DNA of 64,000 nt, taken from assembly GCA_035762005.1 (NCBI GenBank), contig DASTQA010000060.1:1-64000 (forward strand). The letters run 5' to 3'. Positions within the stretch are counted from its first letter, which is position 1, and each line of letters starts with the position of its first letter. The DNA comes from JAIBJN01 sp035762005 (GTDB taxonomy: Bacteria > Actinomycetota > Thermoleophilia > Gaiellales > Gaiellaceae). The notes beneath the pieces are model-generated. The model was given only the letters and a program-made list of their open reading frames with translations, had not been told where the DNA came from and searched no databases. Of this stretch, positions 25,743 to 33,828 are shown in pieces. A program made the position numbers and the translations under genes.

Positions 25743-27640
25743 GCGAGGCGGTGCAGCACCGCTCGGCGGGGGCGACCGCGCTCGGGCTCGTGGCCCGGCA
25801 CGCCGCGAAGGCGGGCGTCATCGGCCTGCTCCTGACGATCCTCGTCTTCCCCCTCATCTCGGACAACCGCTACTACCAGACGATCATCATCCTCTCGCTG
25901 CTCCTCGCGGTGATGGCGAGCGGCTGGAACATCATCTCGGGCTTCGCGGGCTACGTCTCGCTCGGCCAGACCGTCTTCCTCGGGATCGGCGCGTACACGA
26001 CGGCGATCCTCTCGCTGCGCGTCTTCGGCCCGGACGAGTTCGGCCAGGGGGGAGCGAACCCGTTCTACTTCGTCCCGCTCTCGGCGCTCGTCGCCGGCCT
26101 CTTCGCCGCCGCCGTCGGCCCGATCCTCATGCGGACGCGCGGGCACTCGTTCGTGATCCTCACGATCGCCTTCCTGTTCGTGATGCAGCTGATCGTGCTC
26201 AACTGGACGGAGCTCACGTACGGGAACCGCGGCCTCTCGCTGCCGCTTCCGACCTGGCCGCGCGAGTGGGCGAACCTCCCCTTCTACTACGTCTTCTTCG
26301 GCCTCATGCTCCTCTCGGTCGCCATGTCCTGGTGGATCCGGCGGACGAAGTTCGGCATGGGCCTGATCGCGATCCGTGAGGACGAGGACAAGGCGGCCTC
26401 GGTCGGCGTCAACACGCCCATCTACAAGACGCTCGCCTTCGTCGCGAGCGCGATCTGGATCGGCGCCGCCGGCGGCGTCTACGCGTACTACCTGAGCTTC
26501 ATCGACCCGCGCAACCAGTTCGACATCGTCTACAGCGTCTTCGTCGTCCTCGCAGTCCTCCTCGGCGGCCGCGGGACGATCTGGGGGCCGGTCATCGGCG
26601 CCTTCATCCTCGAGCCGGTCAACCAGATCACGAACAACGACTTCAACCGCTGGTTCGGGGAGGGGGTCTGGGACGCGAACGTCCGCCTGATCTTCTTCGG
26701 CGCCCTCCTCCTCCTCGTCGTGCTCGTGCTCCCGCGGGGGATCATCCCGAGCCTGCGCGAGATCTTCACGAGGCGCCGGGAGTCGAAGACGGCGGCCGAG
26801 GTGGGCGCACGCTTCGAACGCACGCCCATGCGCGTCGTCGAGCGAGGGGCCCAGGAGGCGCGCGCCGCGCCCGCCGGGCCGCTCCTCGAGATCCGCGGCG
26901 TCTCGAAGCGCTTCGGCGGCATCACGGCCGTCGACGACGTGTCCCTTGCGGTCGAGCGCGGGACGATCACGGCCCTCATCGGCCCCAACGGCTCGGGCAA
27001 GACGACGCTCTTCAACCTCATCGACGGGACGATGGAGCCCGACCGGGGCGAGGTGTGGTTCGAGGGACGGCGCGTCGACAAGCTGGCGCCCTACCGCCGC
27101 GCGCACCTCGGCATCGGGCGCACGTTCCAGATCACCAGGCTGTTCCGCGAGATGACGGTGCTCGAGAACGTCGTCGCGCCGCTGCGCTCCTTCTCGTGGC
27201 GGCGCCTGGGCGCCGACGCGGTCAGCGGCCCCGAGGCCGAGCGCGCCCACGGGCTGCTCGAGTTCGTCGGGATGCACCGCTTCGCGCACCACCGCGCCGG
27301 CGCCCTCTCCTTCGGGCAGGGGAAGCTCGTGGAGCTCGCGCAGATCCTCATGCTCGACCCGGCGCTGATCATGCTCGACGAGCCGGCGGGCGGGATCAAC
27401 CCGACGCTGATCGGCTACATGGAGGAGATGGTCCGCGAGCTGAACCGGCAGGGGACGACGTTCCTCATCGTCGAGCACAACATGCCGCTCGTGCTCGGCC
27501 TCTGCAGTCCCGTGTGCGTCCTCGCGCGCGGGCAGGCGATCTGCGAGGGCACGCCGGGCCAGGTGCAGGCGGATCCGGCGGTCCTGGACGCGTACCTCGG
27601 CGAGGACTTCGTCCTCGAGGAGAGGGCGGGGGTGTCGTAG
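25739..27640 (+). CDS. Fused Liv-type permease (LivM) and ATPase (LivG)
   Basis: 633 residues in one uninterrupted frame. Residues about 1-345 are a LivM permease (GYVSLGQTVFLGIGAYT, REDEDKAASVGVN coupling loop, IWGPVIGAFIL). Residues about 380-633 are a LivG-type ATPase: Walker A GPNGSGKT, an ABC signature degenerated to LSFGQGKL, Walker B LIMLDEPAGG, switch His in EHNM. LivM-LivG fusions are known in actinobacteria. The linker is Arg/Glu-rich. The signature glycine-glycine change is typical of LivG proteins. Confidence 0.9.
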   Translation: MSEAVQHRSAGATALGLVARHAAKAGVIGLLLTILVFPLISDNRYYQTIIILSLLLAVMASGWNIISGFAGYVSLGQTVFLGIGAYTTAILSLRVFGPDEFGQGGANPFYFVPLSALVAGLFAAAVGPILMRTRGHSFVILTIAFLFVMQLIVLNWTELTYGNRGLSLPLPTWPREWANLPFYYVFFGLMLLSVAMSWWIRRTKFGMGLIAIREDEDKAASVGVNTPIYKTLAFVASAIWIGAAGGVYAYYLSFIDPRNQFDIVYSVFVVLAVLLGGRGTIWGPVIGAFILEPVNQITNNDFNRWFGEGVWDANVRLIFFGALLLLVVLVLPRGIIPSLREIFTRRRESKTAAEVGARFERTPMRVVERGAQEARAAPAGPLLEIRGVSKRFGGITAVDDVSLAVERGTITALIGPNGSGKTTLFNLIDGTMEPDRGEVWFEGRRVDKLAPYRRAHLGIGRTFQITRLFREMTVLENVVAPLRSFSWRRLGADAVSGPEAERAHGLLEFVGMHRFAHHRAGALSFGQGKLVELAQILMLDPALIMLDEPAGGINPTLIGYMEEMVRELNRQGTTFLIVEHNMPLVLGLCSPVCVLARGQAICEGTPGQVQADPAVLDAYLGEDFVLEERAGVS

Positions 27641-27643
27641 CCG

Positions 27644-28432
27644 GTGCTGCTCGGGCTTCGGGACGTCTACGCGGGCTACGGCGGGGGCGACGTCCTCCAG
27701 GGCGTCGACCTCCGCGTCGACAGCGGCTCCGTCACCTGCATCGTCGGCCCGAACGGGGCCGGCAAGTCGACGGTCCTCCGTGTCGTCAGCGGCCTCCTCA
27801 ACCCGCGCAGGGGCGAGGTGAGCTTCGACGGCCGGGCGATCGGCGGCCGTGACCCGAGCGCGATCCTCAAGCTCGGCATCGTCCAGGTGCCGCAGTCCAA
27901 CGGCCTCTTTCCCAACCTCACCGTCCGCGAGAACGTGCTCATGGGCGCGTACCTCATCCGGCGTGAGCGCCGGCTCGTGAAGGAGCGGTACGGGCGGGTG
28001 GGGGAGATCTTCTCCGTCGTCGCCGAGCGCGGCGACGAGAAGGCGGGCAACCTCTCGGGCGGCCAGCGGCGCATGGTCGAGTTCGGCCGCTCGCTCATGC
28101 TCGATCCCCGCGTCGTCCTCCTCGACGAGCCGTCGCTCGGCCTCGACCCGAAGTCGCTGAAGCACGTCTCCGACTCGATCGAGCTCATGAAGCAGGCGGG
28201 CAAGACGATCGTCGTCGTCGAGCAGAACGTCCGCTTCGGGCTGCGCCTGGCGACGCACGGGGTGGTCATGGAGAGCGGCCGCGTCCTGCTCACGGGCGAC
28301 GCCGGCGAGGTGCGCGCGAACCCGGAGATGGCGGACCTCTTCTTCGGGGGCTCCGCGCACGCGGACGGCAAGGCGAAGGGGAACGCCGTCGCGGCTCCCG
28401 CGACGACCGGCGAGGAACCCTCGACCGCGTGA
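27644..28432 (+). CDS. Liv-type ABC ATPase (LivF)
   Basis: 262 residues from GTG 27644. Walker A GPNGAGKST, signature LSGGQRRMVEF, Walker B VVLLDEPSLGLDP, switch His replaced by Gln in VEQNVRFGL, as is common in LivF. Completes the importer with the LivG domain. The C-terminal 25 residues are Ala/Thr-rich and outside the core domain. Its stop overlaps the GTG of the EamA gene. Confidence 0.9.
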   Translation: MLLGLRDVYAGYGGGDVLQGVDLRVDSGSVTCIVGPNGAGKSTVLRVVSGLLNPRRGEVSFDGRAIGGRDPSAILKLGIVQVPQSNGLFPNLTVRENVLMGAYLIRRERRLVKERYGRVGEIFSVVAERGDEKAGNLSGGQRRMVEFGRSLMLDPRVVLLDEPSLGLDPKSLKHVSDSIELMKQAGKTIVVVEQNVRFGLRLATHGVVMESGRVLLTGDAGEVRANPEMADLFFGGSAHADGKAKGNAVAAPATTGEEPSTA

Positions 28433-29316
28433 CGGGGCCGGCGCTCGCGGCCGCCGCCGGGCTCGGCTTCGGCTTCTTCCAGACGCTCAACCGGCGGGCG
28501 GTCGGGGGGATGCACGACGCCTACCTCGCGACGTTCCTCCAGCTCCTCGTCGCGCTCGTCGTCCTCGTGGCCGCGACGCTCGCCACGGAGGACCTCGCCC
28601 TGCTCGGCGACGCGACCGCGCTCTCGCTCGCGTACTTCTCGGTCGCGGGCGTCATCCACTTCTCGCTCGGCTGGACGCTCCTCAACATGAGCCAGATGCG
28701 GATCGGCGCGGCCCGGACGAGCCCGCTCCTCGCCACGAACCCGGTCTTCGGCGCCGCGATCGCGGCCCTCATCCTCCAGGAGGTTCCGGCCGCGGTCGTG
28801 TTCCTCGGCGTCGCCCTCGTCGTCGCGGGCGCCCTCGTCGTCTCGCTCGAGCGGGTCGCCGACGTGGGCTGGGGCGTGAGCTGGGCGGACACGCTTCCCG
28901 GCGTCGCCACCGCGCTCGCCTGGGCGACGAGCCCCATCCTCATCAAGGAGGGGCTCGAGGGCCTGCCCTCGCCGCTCCTCGGGCTCACCCTCGGGATGGT
29001 CGTCGCCGTCGTCGCGTACGCGGCGGCGCTGCCCCTGCGCCCCCGTGTCGAGGGGCCGGCGCTCGGCTCCTGGGACTCGCTCGCGTTCAAGCTCCTCGCC
29101 GGCCTCATGGTCGGCCTCTCGGTGTGGGCGCGCTGGGAGGCGCTCGACTACTCGGCCATCGCCGTCGTCCTCGCGCTCGGGCTCCTCTCCGTGCCGGTCG
29201 TCCTCCTCCTCTCGCCCCTCCTGATGGGGCGCCACCTCGAGCGCGTGACGCTGCAGGTGTGGAGCGGGGCGGCGCTCGTCGTCGTCGGCGGCCTCGTCCT
29301 CGTGCTCTGGTCGTGA
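28429..29316 (+). CDS. EamA/DMT-superfamily transporter
   Basis: 295 residues, ten hydrophobic segments arranged as two EamA repeats. The start GTG overlaps the LivF stop and the end overlaps the next GTG. DMT proteins usually export metabolites or amino acids; within this operon it could release an end-product or act as a second uptake route. No specificity can be assigned. Confidence 0.78.
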   Translation: MTGPALAAAAGLGFGFFQTLNRRAVGGMHDAYLATFLQLLVALVVLVAATLATEDLALLGDATALSLAYFSVAGVIHFSLGWTLLNMSQMRIGAARTSPLLATNPVFGAAIAALILQEVPAAVVFLGVALVVAGALVVSLERVADVGWGVSWADTLPGVATALAWATSPILIKEGLEGLPSPLLGLTLGMVVAVVAYAAALPLRPRVEGPALGSWDSLAFKLLAGLMVGLSVWARWEALDYSAIAVVLALGLLSVPVVLLLSPLLMGRHLERVTLQVWSGAALVVVGGLVLVLWS

Positions 29317-30233
29317 CGGTCGTCGACGCGCACGCGCACGTGATCGTCCCCGGCGTGGGGGCGGAGGTTCGTTGGGACGAGCGCGGGCAGGTGGTCGAGC
29401 TCGGCGGCAGGGCGATCCGCTCCGCCGTCCGGGAGTTCGTCGACCCGGAGCGCATCCTCGCGGAGCAGGACCGCGCGGGCGTCGACCTCGTCCTGCTCTG
29501 CCCGTGGGTCAACCTCCTCGGCAGGGAGACCGCGCGCCAGAACGAGGCGCTCGCCGGCATGGTCGGCGAGCGGGTGGCCGCGCTCGGCACCGTCGACCTC
29601 GACCGTCCCCGGGAGCTCGTCGAGCTCATGCGCGACGGGCGCCTCTCGGGCGTCGAGGTGGCGGCGAGCGTCGACGGGGACTCCCTCGGCCACGACCGCT
29701 TCCGCGACTTCTGGGCCGCCGCCGAGGAGACCGGCGCGCTCGTCTTCGTCCACCCGACGACGCGCGGGTTCTCGCTCGCCGCGCTCGACGAGTACTACCT
29801 CTGGAACGCGGCCGGGAACCCGCTCGAGACGACGGTCGCCGCCGCGCACCTCGTCATGGCCGGCGTCCTCGAGAGGCACCCGCGCCTGAAGATCCTCCTC
29901 TCGCACGGCGGCGGGGCCCTGCTCGCCCTCCGCGGCCGCCTCCGCCACGCGCACTCGTTCCAGCCGGACGCGCGGTCACGGCTCGTCGAGTCCCCCGTCG
30001 AGTCGATCCGCCGCTTCCACTTCGACACCGTGACGCACGACCCGACGCTCCTGCGCGCGCTCGTCGAGTTCGCCGGCCCCGACCGGGTCCTCCTCGGCTC
30101 GGACTACCCCTTCGACATGGGCCTCGAGCGGCCCGCCGAGCCCGTCCGCGAGCTCGGGCTCGACCCGGCCGCGGAGGCGGCGATCCTCGGGGGCAACACG
30201 CTCCGCCTGCTCGGTCAGGCCGAGGCGGCGTGA
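29313..30233 (+). CDS. ACMSD-type amidohydrolase (amidohydrolase_2 family)
   Basis: 306 residues from GTG 29313. Metal-binding N-terminus VDAHAHV (His7, His9), mid-barrel His in LVFVHPTT, LSHGGG and terminal Asp in LLGSDYPFDMG. This is the TIM-barrel group of ACMSD, gamma-resorcylate and 5-carboxyvanillate decarboxylases and related lactonases, which decarboxylate or hydrolyse aromatic-derived acids. Its presence suggests the pathway includes a carboxylated intermediate. Last gene of the long plus-strand operon; its end overlaps the convergent gene by 19 bases. Confidence 0.83.
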   Translation: MTVVDAHAHVIVPGVGAEVRWDERGQVVELGGRAIRSAVREFVDPERILAEQDRAGVDLVLLCPWVNLLGRETARQNEALAGMVGERVAALGTVDLDRPRELVELMRDGRLSGVEVAASVDGDSLGHDRFRDFWAAAEETGALVFVHPTTRGFSLAALDEYYLWNAAGNPLETTVAAAHLVMAGVLERHPRLKILLSHGGGALLALRGRLRHAHSFQPDARSRLVESPVESIRRFHFDTVTHDPTLLRALVEFAGPDRVLLGSDYPFDMGLERPAEPVRELGLDPAAEAAILGGNTLRLLGQAEAA

Positions 30234-30604
30234 GGCAGCTCGGGCACGAGGCCGAGGGTGCGCACGAAGTGCTGCTGGCCGAGCTCGAAGCCGATCGCGC
30301 AGCCGAGGTCGACGAGCTCCTCCTCGGAGAAGTGGGCGTGCAGGCGCTCCCAGAGCTCGTCGTCGGCCCGGTCGGAGTCCCAGGCGATCGCGTGGGCCCA
30401 CTCGAGCGCGGCGCGCTCGCGCCCGGCGAACCGCTCCAGGTCGGTGGCCTCCTCGTCGCCGGCGAGGAAGCGGAAGCAGAGCTCCTTCAGCCCGCGGTCG
30501 GCGACGCCGTCGAGGAGGACGTGGTCGCGGATGTAGCCGTAGGACTCGGCCACGGCCGGCACGCGGGCGCGGACGTCCTCGGCGCTCCCCGGCAGGTGCG
30601 CCAC
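30215..30604 (-). CDS. Carboxymuconolactone-decarboxylase/AhpD-like protein without CxxC
   Basis: 129 residues from GTG 30604, directly after the stop of the preceding gene. It aligns with the C-terminal two thirds of that neighbour (shared DDELWxRLxxHFSEEE(L/I)V(D/E)LG and GQQxxxxTxxxxxxE blocks) but lacks the redox CxxC: the equivalent stretch reads LCFRFLAGDEEATDL. It may be a non-catalytic partner in a mixed oligomer with the candidate selenoprotein. Confidence 0.7.
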   Translation of the reverse strand: MAHLPGSAEDVRARVPAVAESYGYIRDHVLLDGVADRGLKELCFRFLAGDEEATDLERFAGRERAALEWAHAIAWDSDRADDELWERLHAHFSEEELVDLGCAIGFELGQQHFVRTLGLVPELPHAASA

Positions 30605-31183
30605 CTAGGCCTCGACCTCCCGGGGCGCGAGGCCCGCGGTCGTGTCGGCGAGAAACTCGCCGTGGCCGACGTCCCAGGTCTTGATCACCCGCTGCTGGCC
30701 GTACGTGAGGCAGACGAACGAGCCGAGCTCGACGATCTCCTCCTCGCTGAAGTGGCCGCGGAGCCGGGCCCAGAGCTCGTCGTCGACGCCCTCGGGATCC
30801 CAGACGAGCATGCTCGTGTAGAGGAGCGCCGCCTTCTGCCGCTCGTCGAAGCGGTCGGAGCTCTCGAAGTCGAGGAGCTCGTCGTAGTCCGCCTCGGTGA
30901 GTCCCTGCTCTCCGCCCCGGAGAGACCGTTGCGAGCCTCAGTAGTGACAGTCGATCGTCTTCGAGACGTAGACCCGGCAGAGCTCCTTGAGCGGGTGCTC
31001 GACGATCCCGTTCCGGAAGATCGTCTCCCACGCGCGCGAGAAGCCCTTGGCGACGGCGGGCACGCGCGAGCGGATCGCCTGCGTCTCGGGGCGCGGCGTC
31101 CCGAACCGGCGGGCGTGCTCGAGGTGCTCGACGAGCTCTGGGTCGGTCAGCGACGCGGGATCGACGTAGCTCAAGCGGGCCAT
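30605..31183 (-). CDS. Candidate selenoprotein: CMD/AhpD-like, CxxU motif with in-frame TGA
   Basis: Read through the TGA at 30938-30940, this is one continuous 192-residue frame. ATG 31183 starts MARLSYVDPASL; Cys79 is followed by His-Tyr and then the TGA as residue 82, then GSQRS. The AhpD/carboxymuconolactone-decarboxylase fold has a redox CxxC at this point, so TGA replaces the resolving or attacking Cys (C-H-Y-U). Homology continues after the TGA (FDERQKAALLYTSMLVWDPEG, HFSEEEIVELG) and is shared with the paralogue next door. A 6-bp hairpin with a GGGGC loop begins 13 bases after the TGA, the spacing expected of a bacterial SECIS. Ordinary annotation would call two broken halves. The alternative is a nonsense mutation of Cys (TGC/TGT to TGA). 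Divergent from the second operon and likely under operator site 3. Confidence 0.8.
30908..30924 (-). promoter_or_regulatory. SECIS-like hairpin
   Basis: On the minus strand CTCTCC-GGGGC-GGAGAG: a perfect six-base stem with a five-base loop starting GG, its apex about 20 bases after the TGA. Bacterial SECIS elements recognised by SelB have a short stem and a loop with a leading G at 16-37 bases after UGA. Confidence 0.65.
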
Positions 31184-31188
31184 GGCCT

Positions 31189-31203
31189 GTCAGACGATCA
31201 TAC
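31189..31203. promoter_or_regulatory. FadR/GntR operator, site 3
   Basis: GTCAGACGATCATAC, 13 of 15 positions identical to site 2. It lies between the divergent candidate selenoprotein gene (start 31183) and the flavin oxidoreductase (start 31218), so one repressor could control both. Confidence 0.6.
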
Positions 31204-31217
31204 AACGGTGGGTGCCG

Positions 31218-32771
31218 GTGGCTGAGCGCGCGGACGTCGTCGTCGCGGGGGCGGGGCACAACAGCCTCGTCGCGGCCGCCTACCTCGCGAGGGCCGGCCT
31301 CGAGGTGCTCGTGCTCGAGGCCCGCCCCGTCGTCGGCGGCAACACGGCCACCGAGGAGCTCACGCTCCCCGGCATCCGGCACGACTCCTGCTCGACCGCG
31401 CACAACCTCATCCAGGCGAGCCCGGCGGTGAAGGAGCTCCGGCTGGAGGAGGAGTACGGGCTCGAGTACATCCGGCCGGACCCCGTCGTGCACGTCGTCT
31501 TCGGCGACGGCGAGTCGCTCACGCAGTGGCGCGACCTCGAGCGCACGTGCGCGGAGTTCGCGCGCTTCTCCCCGCGGGACGCGGAGGCCTACCGCCGCCT
31601 CATCGCGGGCTACGACGCGGTGAAGAGCGTCTTCGGCGCCTACCGCAACAACCCCGTCGGCCGCGCGCCCCGCCCGGACGAGGCGCTCGACCTCGCCTGG
31701 CGCCGCCGCCTGGCGATGAGCGCGTGGGACGTCGTCCGCGCCGAGTTCGAGCACCCGCACGTGCGCGCCTTCATGCTCTGGATGGCCCTCATGACCGTGC
31801 AGCCGCCGGACCGGCCCGGGACGGGGCTGCTCGCCTACTCCCTCGCGTACGGCCGCCAGCAGCACAGCTGGACGCTCCCGCGCGGCGGCTCGGCCGCGCT
31901 CCCGCTCGCGCTCGCCCGGCTGATCGAGGACCGAGGCGGCACGATCGCGACCGGCGTCCGCGTCAGGGGCCTCGTCGTCGAGGACGGTCGCTGCGTCGGC
32001 GTCGAGGCCGACGACGGCGAGACGTACCGCGCCCGCCGGGCGGTGCTCTCGACCGTGCACGTGAAGCACCTGGCGGAGATGGCGCCGCGCGAGACCTGGG
32101 GGGAGGAGTTCCTCGACGGCGTCGAGCGCTGGCGCGAGGGCCTCGCGCTCTTCCCCACGCACCTCGCCACGACCGAGGCGCCGACGTTCGCCGTCGAGGG
32201 CGGCTCCGTCACGCCCGTCGCCTCGGGCACCGCCCCCTCGGTCGACCGCCTCCTGCGCGTCGGCTCCGAGGCGGAGCGCGGGCTCCTGGCCGTCGACGAT
32301 CCCGTGCTGCTCGTCGTCTGCGCGACGGTCGGCGACCCGACCCGGGCGCCCGAGGGCAGGCACGCGCTCAAGGTGATCGGGTTCCAGCCGTACGCGCTCG
32401 CCGACGGCGGCCCGGAGCGCTGGGACGAGGTGAAGGAGGCCGCCGCCCGCGCGAACCTCGAGCAGCTTCGCCGCTTCGCCCCGAATCTGACGGACGAGGC
32501 GATCCTCGCCCAGGTCGTCAAGAGCCCGCTCGACCTCGAGCGGATGAACCCGCACAACTGGCACGGGACGTGCCACGGAGGGGACATGGGGCCCTCGCAG
32601 TCGGGCGCGCTGCGCTTCGGGCCGCGGACGCCCCTGCCGGGCCTCTACCAGACGGGCGGCACGACCCATCCCGGCGGCTCGGTCTCGGCCGCGCCGGGAC
32701 GGAACACGGCGATGGTGCTCCTCGAGGATCTCGGCAGCTCGCTCGAGCAGGCGGTCGCGGCTCGTGCCTGA
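31218..32771 (+). CDS. FAD-dependent oxidoreductase, phytoene-desaturase/NAD(P)-binding type
   Basis: 517 residues from GTG 31218, chosen over the ATG at 31182 because that would place operator site 3 inside the coding region; GGTGGG lies five bases upstream. N-terminal dinucleotide motif VVVAGAGHNSLVAAAYLARAGLEVLVLE then GGNTATEE; C-terminal FAD block GLYQTGGTTHPGGSVSAAPG. The family includes carotenoid desaturases, amine oxidases and PYROXD2-like proteins. First gene of the second catabolic operon; the substrate is presumably an intermediate of the same pathway. Confidence 0.83.
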   Translation: MAERADVVVAGAGHNSLVAAAYLARAGLEVLVLEARPVVGGNTATEELTLPGIRHDSCSTAHNLIQASPAVKELRLEEEYGLEYIRPDPVVHVVFGDGESLTQWRDLERTCAEFARFSPRDAEAYRRLIAGYDAVKSVFGAYRNNPVGRAPRPDEALDLAWRRRLAMSAWDVVRAEFEHPHVRAFMLWMALMTVQPPDRPGTGLLAYSLAYGRQQHSWTLPRGGSAALPLALARLIEDRGGTIATGVRVRGLVVEDGRCVGVEADDGETYRARRAVLSTVHVKHLAEMAPRETWGEEFLDGVERWREGLALFPTHLATTEAPTFAVEGGSVTPVASGTAPSVDRLLRVGSEAERGLLAVDDPVLLVVCATVGDPTRAPEGRHALKVIGFQPYALADGGPERWDEVKEAAARANLEQLRRFAPNLTDEAILAQVVKSPLDLERMNPHNWHGTCHGGDMGPSQSGALRFGPRTPLPGLYQTGGTTHPGGSVSAAPGRNTAMVLLEDLGSSLEQAVAARA

Positions 32772-33828
32772 CGCGCGGGTCGAGGCTGCGATCGCGAACT
32801 GGGCGCCGCGCTTCGTCGCGAACGGCGTCGACTTCAACGACTTCCGGGGGACGACCGAGCGGATCGAGCGCTGGGAGGACTGGCTCGACGCCTGGGCGGC
32901 GACGGCCGAGGTCCACCGCGCGCTCGCCGAGGAGGCCGAGGCCGAGGGGAACCTCCGGACGGCCGGGGAGGCCTACGTCTCGGCCGCGGTCTGCTTCCAC
33001 TTCGCGAAGTTCGTCTGGGTCGTCGACGTCGAGCGGAACCACGAGGCGACGGAGCGCGCGATCGCCTGCCTCTACCGGGCGCACGCGTGCCTCGACCCGA
33101 CCGCCGAGCGCGTCGAGATCCCGTTCAACGGCGCGACGCTCGCCGCGAACCTCCGCCGGCCACCAGGCGCCGAGCGGCCGCCGCTCGTGCTCCTCGTCCC
33201 GGGGCTCGACTCGACGAAGGAGGAGTTCTTCGGCTGGGAGAACGTCTTCCTCGCGCGCGGGCTCGCGACGCTCTCGCTCGACGGGCCGGGCCAGGGAGAG
33301 AGCGGCTTCGGCACCACCATCCGGGCCGACTACGAGGAGGCCGTCTCGGCGGCGCTCGACGCCCTCGCCGGGCGCGGCGACGTCGACCAGGGACGCGTCG
33401 GCGCCGCCGGGGTGAGCCTCGGCGGCTACTACGCCCCGCGCGCCGCCGCGCTCGAGCCCCGGATCAAGGCGGTGGCGGGCGTGAGCGGCCCCTTCAACTT
33501 CGGCGAGTGCTGGGCGGGGCTCCCCGGTCTCACCCGCGAGACGTTCCAGCACCACGCCGGGGCGCGCAACCCCGACGAGGCGAGGGCGAAGGCGCACGAG
33601 CTCGACCTCGCGCCCGTCATCGGCGAGCTCGACCGCCCGGGGCTCATGATCACGGGCAAGCTCGACCGCATCATCCCCTGGGAGCAGACGAGGCGCATCG
33701 CCGACGGGGCGCCCAGGACGACGTTCGTCCTCCACGAGGACGGCAACCACGTCTGCAACAACATCCCGTACCGCTGGCGGCCCTTCGTCGCGGACTGGCT
33801 CGGAAAGGAGCTCCGTCGTGTGGGATAG
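32764..33828 (+). CDS. Alpha/beta hydrolase of the 2,6-dihydroxypseudooxynicotine hydrolase type
   Basis: 354 residues from GTG 32764. A helical N-terminal lid domain (1-115) precedes the alpha/beta core. Catalytic triad Ser218 (GVSLGG), Asp301 (GKLDRIIP) and His329 (DGNHVCNN); Glu153/154 in GLDSTKEEF corresponds to the conserved Glu of the nicotine-pathway enzyme DHPON hydrolase, which cleaves a C-C bond of a beta-diketone-like substrate. Family members also include fungal pigment chain-shortening enzymes. C-C hydrolysis in ring or side-chain breakdown is a reasonable inference, the nicotine substrate is not. Confidence 0.78.
   Translation: MPDARVEAAIANWAPRFVANGVDFNDFRGTTERIERWEDWLDAWAATAEVHRALAEEAEAEGNLRTAGEAYVSAAVCFHFAKFVWVVDVERNHEATERAIACLYRAHACLDPTAERVEIPFNGATLAANLRRPPGAERPPLVLLVPGLDSTKEEFFGWENVFLARGLATLSLDGPGQGESGFGTTIRADYEEAVSAALDALAGRGDVDQGRVGAAGVSLGGYYAPRAAALEPRIKAVAGVSGPFNFGECWAGLPGLTRETFQHHAGARNPDEARAKAHELDLAPVIGELDRPGLMITGKLDRIIPWEQTRRIADGAPRTTFVLHEDGNHVCNNIPYRWRPFVADWLGKELRRVG

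Noticed and set aside
22118..28360. Further long antisense open frames opposite the transporter genes
   Set aside because: No domain similarity and Arg/Asp/Val-rich shadow composition.
30605..31183. Simple pseudogene with a nonsense mutation
   Set aside because: Kept as an alternative but disfavoured: the only stop falls precisely on the redox Cys, the rest of the frame is intact, and a SECIS-like hairpin has the right spacing.
32764..33828. Nicotine degradation pathway
   Set aside because: Only the hydrolase family and a Mo enzyme resemble that pathway; the amine oxidases and pyridine-specific genes are missing.
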